In this document: piece by piece, positions 43,974-51,640 of the stretch
Numbering within the stretch: position 1 is the first letter of the stretch
Layout: each line of letters starts with the position of its first letter
Made by a program: the position numbers and the translations under genes
The notes under the pieces: generated by a model
What the model saw: only the letters and a program-made list of their open reading frames with translations
Database searches by the model: none
Told to the model about the DNA's origin: nothing
DNA from: Aquimarina spongiae
Lineage (GTDB): Bacteria; Bacteroidota; Bacteroidia; Flavobacteriales; Flavobacteriaceae
Length of the DNA: 64,000 bases
Direction of reading: 5' to 3'
Assembly (NCBI RefSeq): GCF_900141785.1
Contig: NZ_FQYP01000001.1
Coordinates: 868,001-932,000 of the forward strand

Positions 43974-45686
43974 ATGCAAAAACTTCTTAAATGTCTACTT
44001 TTTCTCCCGCTGATACTATTTTCTTTTAAAGGAAATTCACAAAATGCAGTTGATAGTTTACAACAAAAAACATATGAAGAACTAAGAGCCCTTTTCTCAA
44101 ATCTCAGAAGTGACACCTTAAAATCTGCATATATTGCCAACTACTACCTGATAAAAGCCAAAAGAGAAAGTAATATCCCAAAAATTGCTAAAGGATATCA
44201 TTTACTTTATTATAGTTTTTCTGATCATACGGTAAAACAAAAATATGTTGATAGTATCATCGATATTACAAGATATAATCAGAGTAGAGAATTCCCAGCT
44301 CTTGCATATCTTCATAAAGCACAATTTCATCTATATCAAAATAGAGAAATCACAAAAACAATTAACAATCTTAACGCAGCAAGAAAATACGCCAATCAAA
44401 ATGACAATATAGATCTAATATATAGAGTAGATTATATGATTGGTATTATTAAGAGTGAGCACTTAGATGAAAAAGAAGAAGCTCTTAATATTTATAAGAA
44501 ATGTGCCAAATTTTACCAAACTAAAAAACAAGATATCTATAAATCCCGATACATTAATACGTTGCATGCTATTGCAGAAACATATATCGCCTTAAAAGAA
44601 CATGATTCTTCATCTTATTATAATGAATTAGGATACCAGGAAGCCGAGAACCATGAAAATGTTTTTTTGCAAAGACAAAAGGTATACTTTACGTTATGCG
44701 AAGGAGTAAATCACTACTCTAAAAACAACTTTCGTAGAGCAATTGATAGTATCCATAAAGCATTACCCGAAATGATATCTATAAATGATGTTTCCAACAC
44801 ATTAGATTGCTATTACTACCTGGGAAAGAGTTATTTTGACTTAGGACAAAACAAAAAGGCTTTACCATATCTAATTAAAACAGATTCTATTTTAGAATCT
44901 TTAAATTCTATACCTCAATACAAACACGTAAAGATTTATCAGTATCTAAAAAATTACTACCGAAACATTAATGATCTAGAAAATCAAAATAAATATCTTG
45001 ATAAATTGAACAAGATTCTTGCGAATTATCTAAGTGATCAAATACATATAAGTAAAAAGGTTAAGGAAGATTATGATATCGCTCTTTTGATAGAAGAGCA
45101 AGAGTCTGTGGTAAAAAAGTTAAATCGTAATACTGATGTGTACAAATCTGGTGTTTTACTATTGATTCTACTTTTATTGATTTCTAGTAGCGTTTTGTTA
45201 TATCAATACAGAAAAAAACAAGTCTATAGAAAGCGTTTTCAAGAGATTCTTACAAAGCAAAAGACTTCAATTTCGAAAGAAGACGAAGAGTTCATAAAAA
45301 GTAAAGTTTCTGAAAGTAATATAAAAGTTCCTCAGAAGCATGTTGACTATATTTTGGAACGGCTTGATCAGTTTGAAAAGGAAAAAAAATATCTTGCAAC
45401 TGGAATAAGCTCTCAATCATTAGCTGACGATTTTGATACGAATGTGAAATATCTTTCGAGAGTTATTAATCATTTCAAAAACAAAAGCTTTACCAATTAT
45501 TTGAATGAACTCAGAATCTCATTTGCTATAGAAGAATTAAAAACAAATACTACCCTTCGTAAATTCACCATAAAAGCTATTGCAAATGAAATGGGGTACA
45601 ACAGTGCAGAAACGTTCTCGAATGCATTTTATAAACAAACAAAAATAAAGCCTTCTTACTACATCAAAAACCTAAACAAACAATAA
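43974..45686 (+). CDS. TPR-transmembrane-AraC family transcriptional regulator
   Basis: This 570-aa membrane regulator has a signal/anchor (LLFLPLILFSFKGNSQ), a periplasmic tetratricopeptide-type helical array (about 30-380; units such as YYYLGKSYFDLGQNKKALPYL), one membrane helix (~393-413, SGVLLLILLLLISSSVLLY) and a cytoplasmic AraC-type helix-turn-helix domain (~465-570). The domain contains LADDFDTNVKYLSRVINHF and ANEMGYNSAETFSNAFYKQTKIKPS, the two HTH motifs. This is a one-component sensor common in flavobacteria. Two GG-leader peptide genes lie directly downstream behind a terminator, which suggests it could control them; this is inference. Confidence 0.88.
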   Translation: MQKLLKCLLFLPLILFSFKGNSQNAVDSLQQKTYEELRALFSNLRSDTLKSAYIANYYLIKAKRESNIPKIAKGYHLLYYSFSDHTVKQKYVDSIIDITRYNQSREFPALAYLHKAQFHLYQNREITKTINNLNAARKYANQNDNIDLIYRVDYMIGIIKSEHLDEKEEALNIYKKCAKFYQTKKQDIYKSRYINTLHAIAETYIALKEHDSSSYYNELGYQEAENHENVFLQRQKVYFTLCEGVNHYSKNNFRRAIDSIHKALPEMISINDVSNTLDCYYYLGKSYFDLGQNKKALPYLIKTDSILESLNSIPQYKHVKIYQYLKNYYRNINDLENQNKYLDKLNKILANYLSDQIHISKKVKEDYDIALLIEEQESVVKKLNRNTDVYKSGVLLLILLLLISSSVLLYQYRKKQVYRKRFQEILTKQKTSISKEDEEFIKSKVSESNIKVPQKHVDYILERLDQFEKEKKYLATGISSQSLADDFDTNVKYLSRVINHFKNKSFTNYLNELRISFAIEELKTNTTLRKFTIKAIANEMGYNSAETFSNAFYKQTKIKPSYYIKNLNKQ

Positions 45687-45721
45687 CTAAGATTTTGATA
45701 ATTTGATAATTACATTTAATA

Positions 45722-45757
45722 AATGGCACGAAATTCCAGAATTTCGTGTGCTTTTTA
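45722..45757 (+). terminator. Terminator of the AraC-type regulator gene
   Basis: CACGAAATT (45727-45735) pairs with AATTTCGTG (45740-45748), followed by a T run, 36 bp after the stop codon. Confidence 0.7.
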
Positions 45758-45826
45758 TAGAAAACAACATACCCGTATGTCAATTTTATATAATTTGGCA
45801 ATGAAATTTTTATAACAAAGTAAACC

Positions 45827-45997
45827 ATGAAAAAGTCAACAAGCAAAAGAAAGTTGAACCTAGACAAAATCCGAGTATCAAGAATTTCCGATTTATCAAA
45901 AATAAACGGAGGGTATGATGATGGGACTCACTCTGGAGTCGTAACCGATTGTAGTCTGATAATAAGTTGTGACGCAACTACAAACTCTGATATTTGA
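45827..45997 (+). CDS. GG-leader precursor peptide 1 (56 aa; lanthipeptide/bacteriocin-like)
   Basis: This 56-aa frame has a basic leader MKKSTSKRKLNLDKIRVSRI followed by SDLSKINGG. The K/L-rich pattern and double glycine at 28-29 match the GG-type precursor leaders of Bacteroidetes (class I lanthipeptide-like or natural-product precursors cut by C39 peptidase-type exporters). The 27-residue core YDDGTHSGVVTDC... ends ...SLIISCDATTNSDI. It has two Cys and several Ser/Thr that could form thioether rings or a disulfide. It shares DDGTHS with the next peptide. It is the first of two tandem precursors, 54 bp apart. No maturation gene is visible in the window. Confidence 0.7.
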   Translation: MKKSTSKRKLNLDKIRVSRISDLSKINGGYDDGTHSGVVTDCSLIISCDATTNSDI

Positions 45998-46051
45998 TTT
46001 TTCAATTTTATTTTAAATAATTGGAGTACATACATCATCAAATTTAAGATC

Positions 46052-46243
46052 ATGAAAAATAAACATCTAACATCACGTAAAATCCCTTTTGCAAAACTCA
46101 AAGTCTCTATTTTGAATAATAAAAAAAGTATAGTTGGAGGAGACTATATAAAAATAGACGATGGTACGCACTCTTATTACAATTGTTATACAAATAGTTG
46201 TGTTAATTGCGGCGATGATAATGGCGAAATAGGAGAAGGATAA
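46052..46243 (+). CDS. GG-leader precursor peptide 2 (63 aa; lanthipeptide/bacteriocin-like)
   Basis: This 63-aa peptide has a basic leader (MKNKHLTSRKIPFAKLKVSI then LNNKKSIVGG) ending in Gly-Gly at 29-30. The 33-residue core DYIKIDDGTHSYYNC... contains Cys45, Cys50 and Cys53 and an acidic glycine-rich end (GDDNGEIGEG). IDDGTHS repeats the motif found in peptide 1. The leader layout (FAKLKVSILNNKKSIVGG) is the Bacteroidetes GG-precursor pattern. It is probably cotranscribed with peptide 1 and secreted after cleavage behind GG. The final structure and activity are unknown. Confidence 0.72.
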   Translation: MKNKHLTSRKIPFAKLKVSILNNKKSIVGGDYIKIDDGTHSYYNCYTNSCVNCGDDNGEIGEG

Positions 46244-46273
46244 TTATTTGCAGTTTTAATAATAATTTAGAGA

Positions 46274-46303
46274 TCCTTAATGTTTAAAATGGACTATTAA
46301 GGA
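46274..46303 (+). terminator. Possible hairpin after the precursor peptides
   Basis: TCCTTAAT (46274-46281) pairs with ATTAAGGA (46296-46303). No T run follows, so terminator function is doubtful. Confidence 0.3.
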
Positions 46304-46440
46304 GGTTACTTGATACTTACATCTATAAGTTTTCATAAAAAACGCATTGCAAATCCCTTATCCATAGGCCTTTTTAGGTTCTAAAAAATGGAATTTAAAA
46401 TTGTTGATACTTCATCTGTTTAGCAAATCATCTGACAATC

Positions 46441-47391
46441 TTATTCTTGAAAAACAGCACTTTTTCTGTATTTTTTGTAAAGGTTTTCAAAATCTATGAA
46501 GTAAATATTGGTTTGTGTACTTTCAAGACTATCACTACTCGAATAATAAAGCGTATTCGTATCTTCTATTAATTCTGGATAAAGATCGCTTCCTGTAGTG
46601 TTAATTTCTTGAATGTTCTGTGGTACAGACCATTGGTCATTTTTCTTAAAGCTTATATAAAGATCCCCATAGGAGGACAAGTTTTCTTTGCGTTGAGACG
46701 CTTCAAAAAGAATAAGATCACCCTTTTGGTTGACTTCTAAATTCCATTCACCAAATTCAGTATTCAAAGAATTGCCCAAATTTATAGGTGGATCGTACTG
46801 ATCATTTGTTTTCTTTGCCATATACAAATCCCCTTGCCCGTACCCACTTTTACGGTCAGATGCAAAATATAAGTTTCCGTAGGTATCAGTTCGTAAACAA
46901 TACTCATTAGCTGATGAATTAATGGGTTCATCCAGACGTATAGGCACTCCCCATTCCCCACTATCACTTCTTTCAACTTTCCAAATATCCATAGAAACTT
47001 CTACAATCCCTTCAGAAGGTCTTTTGGAAATAAAGTATAAGGTTTTTCCTTGGTTAGTTAGGTAAGGAGCACTATCATCATATTTTCCTGAGAAAGAAGC
47101 TAACTTCGGCTTAGACCATGTTGCTTTTTTGTAAACTGAATAGTAGATATAACTGACAACATCTCCCTTCCCCCATTGGTCATTACTTTTAGAAAAGTAG
47201 ATTTCAGATCCCGAAGAAGAAAAAGTAAGCCCATATTCTATGGATGCTGTCGAAATATTCCCAGGTTCAAAAAGAGTAGGTTGATTTTCTTTTAATTCTT
47301 TATTACAACCAATGGTAAGAAGTATTACCACACTATATAATAGCATTGATAACAAATCAAGTATCGTTTTTGATTTCTTCATAGTATTCAT
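46441..47391 (-). CDS. PD40/WD40-like beta-propeller lipoprotein
   Basis: This 316-aa protein has a lipoprotein signal (VVILLTIGC, Cys29; ATG at 47382 is an alternative start). About five PD40-type repeats of the pattern GxxLYFxSxR follow: GSEIYFSKSND, GKTLYFISKRPSEG, GNLYFASDRKSGYGQGDLYM, GDLILFEASQR and NTLYYSSSDS. This resembles the propeller found in OmpA-linked and TolB-like proteins, but no OmpA or peptidase domain is present. It lies convergent to the GG-peptide genes with ~200 bp between. No function is assigned; a binding role is plausible. Confidence 0.85.
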   Translation of the reverse strand: MNTMKKSKTILDLLSMLLYSVVILLTIGCNKELKENQPTLFEPGNISTASIEYGLTFSSSGSEIYFSKSNDQWGKGDVVSYIYYSVYKKATWSKPKLASFSGKYDDSAPYLTNQGKTLYFISKRPSEGIVEVSMDIWKVERSDSGEWGVPIRLDEPINSSANEYCLRTDTYGNLYFASDRKSGYGQGDLYMAKKTNDQYDPPINLGNSLNTEFGEWNLEVNQKGDLILFEASQRKENLSSYGDLYISFKKNDQWSVPQNIQEINTTGSDLYPELIEDTNTLYYSSSDSLESTQTNIYFIDFENLYKKYRKSAVFQE

Positions 47392-47491
47392 TGTTTCGAT
47401 GAAACACCGCTTGTAGCCAAAGGTTTCTTTATATTTCTCTACATCTTTTATCCACCCAGTCTATACCCGAAACCTCAAACGAAAACAATTA

Positions 47492-49903
47492 TCAAAAACT
47501 ACACTGGAAACTTCCTATTGGTGATCCATCCGGAATTTTAGGAGATGGTAATGCTTTAAAACTCTCAGGCTTATTCAAAAATTGGTTTATACTATTTACC
47601 TGATAAGCATTATAAGCTGTAATCGACTCATCACCTTTTTGAGTTTTCAGAAAAGTTGCTAATTCAACAAGCTTATGCTGGGCAATAGCATTTACCTGTT
47701 GATAAGTGTTTTCATTTTTACTCAGATTCATCAAATGTTTCAACACATTAGCTTTAACCGCTTGCATGATCTCTTTCTGATAGCTATCGTTTATTTTTGT
47801 CTTGAAAGTAAGATTGATTAATTGATCCAAAACTTCTTCAAAACCCAATTGTTTATTATCCAAACTCTTTTGTTGTATTAGCCTAGAGGCTCTTTCTGGA
47901 TGCAATAATAACCCCAAAGTCATATCACTTGCTGTGGCTGCCACACTAATAGCATCAAAACCTACCCCCGTTTTTCCTTGAAATGATTCTCGGGTCCTCC
48001 CATATCCAAATGCTCTAGGCGGAAACAGTTGCAATTTATCTTCGGGTATCGCCAAATGTTCTGGGGATATAGTGAGTAACAATTGTTTCATCGCTGCTCG
48101 TTGTTTGGACGGAGTAACAGCTTCAACTATTACTTGCCCATCATCCTTGGTAGCATAATTATAGTTTAGTCCTCCTATAAGCTTAACAGCAGCTTCTGTT
48201 TGGTAGCGATGAAAGAAATATATAGGTACAAATACATCTTCTAGAACAGAATAAGGTTCGCCACTTTTAATATTGTCCTTAGAAAAGTTTTTGATAGCCA
48301 CCCCCCTTATCTTAAGAACATTATCCAACTCTTCTACAGCGCTTTTTCCATTATCCCACAAATGTGCCAACTCGTGAGCACCGCCTTGAGGTCGTGCATC
48401 ACTATCGGAGATAAATCGTAATCCAGATGCATAAGCGTTATTCAGTATATTGTCCAAGGTTTTCTTTTCATCCTTATCATCTGCCACTTCACTATAACTA
48501 TAAGCTACGGTTACTTTATCCCAGTCTCCAATTTTGGTATCATAGGCATTAGAAAGATCAATTTTCCCATTTTTTAAGGTCACCGTGGGATGAGGGTAAT
48601 CCATTACAGACGCTCTGCCATTGGTACTAGCCGCAAAATTATGGGCAAATCCAATCGTATGTCCTACTTCGTGAGCTGATAATTGCCGGATTCGCGCTAA
48701 GGCCATCTCCAACATGGGTTGGTAATTATCATCTCTTTCAGCAAATGGTTGATTAAGTAATGCCTGAGCAATCAAAAAGTCTTGTCTTATCCTTAAACTT
48801 CCTAAACTCACATGCCCTTTTAGTATTTCTCCAGTTCTAGGGTCTATAACACTAGCTCCATAACTCCAACCCCGGGTGGATCGGTGTACCCATTGTATTA
48901 CATTATATCTCAAATCCATTGGATCTGCATCAGATGGTAGCATTTTTACTTGAAACGCGTTCTTAAATCCAATAGCTTCAAAAGCTTGATCCCACCATCG
49001 TGCTCCATCCAATAATGCCGAACGAACTGGTTCTGGAGTACCAGGATCTAAATAGTAAATGATAGGCTCTTTGGGTTCACTTACTGACTCGTTAAGGTTT
49101 TTCTTTTCCAAACGATGACGTCGTATATATCGTTTTGTGATTGATTCTTGAATGGGAGTCGCATAATCCTGATACGAAATAAACATGGCACCACTTCTGG
49201 GATCAAATATTCTTTTTTTGTATCCATTATCTGGTAGTTCTACAAACGAATGATGCTGAGTAACGGTAAGAAACTGCGTGTTAGGCGCTACAGTTTGTAA
49301 ATGCTGTCCAGTCGGTTCTCCTTTATAGGTAAGCAATGCTTCAAATTCAACATTTTTTGGAAATGCTTTCGTTCTTTCCAAACTGAGTGCGCTTCTGCTT
49401 TTATCAACAGTATAATTCCCTTCTTTTTGTGCTTTAAGTCTATTGATTACTCCATGAGTGTCTTGCATCAGGAAAGGAGTAACATCAATAATAAATTTTC
49501 CTTCTTTAGCTGCTTTGATCGGAAAACCAAACAATACCGATTTTGCAAAAGCTTGTTGTACGCTTTTTTTCTCCAAAACATTGTCTGTTATGGCCCTATA
49601 CTGTTGATTTGGTTGTACTAATAACAGCTTATTTCCAGCTTTTACAAACTTCACCACTACCCCATTACCTATTTGCCCCCTATCCAAACCGATGTCATTA
49701 GAGCCCAATCCTGTGGTTAATGAGTGTACATACAAAAATTCCTTATCCAATTTATCAACCTCTAGATAAATTTCGTCTTTATCCTCATTGTAATGGAAAT
49801 CAAAATAGCCATTGTAATTTTTGAGATTTTTGTGCTTTTCCAAAAATTGTGCGGTAATAGAGCAACTAAAGCATAAGGTAAGAAACAAGAAAAATGACTT
49901 CAT
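47492..49903 (-). CDS. Exported zinc metalloprotease (metzincin, DUF5117/DUF4953-like)
   Basis: This 803-aa protein has a signal peptide (FLFLTLCFSCSITAQ). The zinc site HEVGHTIGFAHN (about 409-420) is the HExxHxxGxxH metzincin motif, and VMDYPHP ~18 residues later provides the Met-turn. The N-terminal part (YFDFHYNEDKDEIYLEVDKL, FLYVHSLTTGLGSND) and the long C-terminal helical part (IPEDKLQLFPPRAFGYGRTRE) match a large Bacteroidetes family of exported zinc-dependent metalloproteases with DUF5117/DUF5118 segments. It has no T9SS tail, so it is probably periplasmic. Substrate is unknown. Confidence 0.9.
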   Translation of the reverse strand: MKSFFLFLTLCFSCSITAQFLEKHKNLKNYNGYFDFHYNEDKDEIYLEVDKLDKEFLYVHSLTTGLGSNDIGLDRGQIGNGVVVKFVKAGNKLLLVQPNQQYRAITDNVLEKKSVQQAFAKSVLFGFPIKAAKEGKFIIDVTPFLMQDTHGVINRLKAQKEGNYTVDKSRSALSLERTKAFPKNVEFEALLTYKGEPTGQHLQTVAPNTQFLTVTQHHSFVELPDNGYKKRIFDPRSGAMFISYQDYATPIQESITKRYIRRHRLEKKNLNESVSEPKEPIIYYLDPGTPEPVRSALLDGARWWDQAFEAIGFKNAFQVKMLPSDADPMDLRYNVIQWVHRSTRGWSYGASVIDPRTGEILKGHVSLGSLRIRQDFLIAQALLNQPFAERDDNYQPMLEMALARIRQLSAHEVGHTIGFAHNFAASTNGRASVMDYPHPTVTLKNGKIDLSNAYDTKIGDWDKVTVAYSYSEVADDKDEKKTLDNILNNAYASGLRFISDSDARPQGGAHELAHLWDNGKSAVEELDNVLKIRGVAIKNFSKDNIKSGEPYSVLEDVFVPIYFFHRYQTEAAVKLIGGLNYNYATKDDGQVIVEAVTPSKQRAAMKQLLLTISPEHLAIPEDKLQLFPPRAFGYGRTRESFQGKTGVGFDAISVAATASDMTLGLLLHPERASRLIQQKSLDNKQLGFEEVLDQLINLTFKTKINDSYQKEIMQAVKANVLKHLMNLSKNENTYQQVNAIAQHKLVELATFLKTQKGDESITAYNAYQVNSINQFLNKPESFKALPSPKIPDGSPIGSFQCSF

Positions 49904-49989
49904 GAAATGAGTTTTGTGTGAAAGGTTCTGTCAAATTTTTAAAGCTATAAAATAATCGAAAAAATATTTCTTACTGAAGTGTTAAATCC

Positions 49990-49997
49990 TATTTTTG
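49990..49997 (+). promoter_or_regulatory. -7 promoter element of prfB
   Basis: TATTTTTG, an exact TAnnTTTG match, 20 nt before the ATG at 50017. This supports 50017 as the start. Confidence 0.5.
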
Positions 49998-50016
49998 TCT
50001 AAAATTAGAAAAAGTA

Positions 50017-51115
50017 ATGATTAATACGGAGACTTTACAGGATCTTAGAAAGCGCCTGGTTGCGTTAAGGAGGTATCTTTGACGTTGATGCCAAACTTAT
50101 TGAAATAGCAAACGAGGAGGAGAAAACTTTCGCTCCTGATTTTTGGAACAATGCCCAAGAAGCCGAAAAACATATGAAAGCGCTCAATGCCCAAAAAAAA
50201 TGGGTATCGGATTATGAAAAGAGTGAAGCTTTGGTTGATGATCTCGAAGTATTATTCGAATTCTTCAAAGAGGGTGATGCCAGTGAAGATGAAGTGAGCC
50301 AAAAACATGTAGAGGCTATGGATCTTATTGAAGATCTCGAATTCAAAAATATGCTTAGTGACGAAGGGGATAGCATGAGTGCTGTTCTGCAAATCACTGC
50401 TGGTGCTGGTGGTACCGAAAGCTGTGATTGGGCAAGCATGTTGATGCGTATGTATTTGATGTGGGCCGAAAAAAGAGGCTATAAAATAAAAGAACTCAAC
50501 TATCAGGAAGGTGATGTTGCTGGTATTAAAACCGTAACTTTAGAAATTGACGGAGAGTTCGCTTTTGGTTGGCTGAAAGGAGAAAACGGAGTACATCGAT
50601 TAGTACGTATCTCACCTTTTGATAGTAATGCCAAAAGACATACTTCTTTTGCTTCTATATATGTATACCCCCTTGCTGATGATAGCATTGAAATTGAAAT
50701 CAATCCTTCAGACTATGAAATCATCACTTCGAGATCTAGTGGAGCTGGTGGACAAAATGTAAATAAGGTAGAAACCAAAGTACAGTTAACGCACTTTCCT
50801 ACCGGGATACAAATCTCTTGTTCTGATTCAAGATCACAGCATGATAATCGAGAGAAAGCGTTACAAATGCTGAAATCTCAGTTGTTTGAATTAGAATTAA
50901 AAAAGCAACAAGCCCAACGGGATGAAATTGAAGCCTCCAAAATGAAAATCGAATGGGGCTCTCAAATCAGGAATTATGTAATGCATCCTTACAAATTGGT
51001 AAAAGATGTTAGAACCGCAGAAGAAACTGGAAATGTAGATGCGGTTATGGATGGGAATATCGATAAATTCCTAAAGGCATATCTGATGATGATGGGACAA
51101 AGAAACGACGATTAA
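50017..51115 (+). CDS. prfB: Peptide chain release factor 2 with programmed +1 frameshift
   Basis: This 365-aa protein is read by joining 50017-50079 with 50081-51115. The zero frame starts [21 protein letters not shown] and meets TGA at 50080. The site reads AGGAGG-TAT-CTT-TGA-C, the classical autoregulatory slip: when RF2 is scarce the ribosome pauses at UGA and shifts +1 on CUU, then continues [18 protein letters not shown] (244-246) contacts the peptidyl-transferase centre and SPF (199-201) reads UGA/UAA. The AGGAGG is an internal Shine-Dalgarno site, notable in a phylum that barely uses SD for initiation. Gene callers tend to report only the part from ~50174. Confidence 0.95.
50068..50083 (+). 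promoter_or_regulatory. prfB programmed frameshift site
   Basis: AGGAGG (50068-50073), TAT, then CTT-TGA-C at 50077-50083. The SD-like hexamer is 3 nt before the slippery CTT, the spacing known to promote the +1 shift. Confidence 0.93.
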
Positions 51116-51125
51116 ACAAAAACGA

Positions 51126-51470
51126 ATGAAAACAATAATTTATCATAACCCTAGATGCAGAAAATCTCGAGAAACACTTGCGATTCTTGAGGAAAAACAA
51201 GAAGAAATTGAGACTGTAAAGTATCTTGAAACTCCTCCGAGCAAGAAGGACCTTACAGAAATCATTGCTATGCTTGGGATATCACCTATTGATTTGGTTA
51301 GAAAAAATGAAGCTATTTGGAAAGAAAATTTTAAAGGTAAAGAATTAAGCAATCAAGAAGTTGTTGATATTCTTATCGAACATCCAAAGTTAATAGAGCG
51401 ACCTATTGTTATAAAAAATGGAAAAGCTGTTATAGGAAGACCTCCAGAAAAAGTAATCGAAATACTTTAG
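51126..51470 (+). CDS. ArsC/Spx family glutaredoxin-type arsenate reductase-like protein
   Basis: This 114-aa cytoplasmic thioredoxin-fold protein has HNPRCRKSRETL with the catalytic Cys11, and ERPIVIKNGKAVIGRPPEKV with the Arg-containing RP(I/L) loop of ArsC. It starts 10 bp after prfB and is probably cotranscribed. The arsenate reductase name follows the family; ArsC-like proteins also include Spx and unknown thiol reductases. There is no ars operon partner, so a role in arsenic resistance is not certain. Confidence 0.85.
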   Translation: MKTIIYHNPRCRKSRETLAILEEKQEEIETVKYLETPPSKKDLTEIIAMLGISPIDLVRKNEAIWKENFKGKELSNQEVVDILIEHPKLIERPIVIKNGKAVIGRPPEKVIEIL

Positions 51471-51610
51471 TCTTTTTTTAACAACTTCTGATTAAACCTT
51501 TTTATTTTTTTGAAGTCCAAACTCTCTTAAACCCTTTACACATAAGGGCTAACGAATCTTAACATATTTACAATTAACAAATCATTAACCGTTTTACTAG
51601 GTTGCTTTGA

Positions 51611-51618
51611 TACTTTTG
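51611..51618 (+). promoter_or_regulatory. -7 promoter element of the TonB-dependent receptor gene
   Basis: TACTTTTG, an exact TAnnTTTG match, 30 nt before the start at 51641. The rest of the 170-bp gap holds no gene. Confidence 0.5.
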
Positions 51619-51640
51619 AGGCGCATTTAAAAAACGATTC

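Noticed and set aside
45724..45741. TGGCACG resembling a sigma-54 promoter
   Set aside because: No TTG follows at the right spacing, and the sequence is one arm of the terminator after the AraC-type gene.
50017..50082. prfB as a pseudogene because of the in-frame TGA
   Set aside because: The stop is in the conserved programmed frameshift site and the rest of RF2 is intact.
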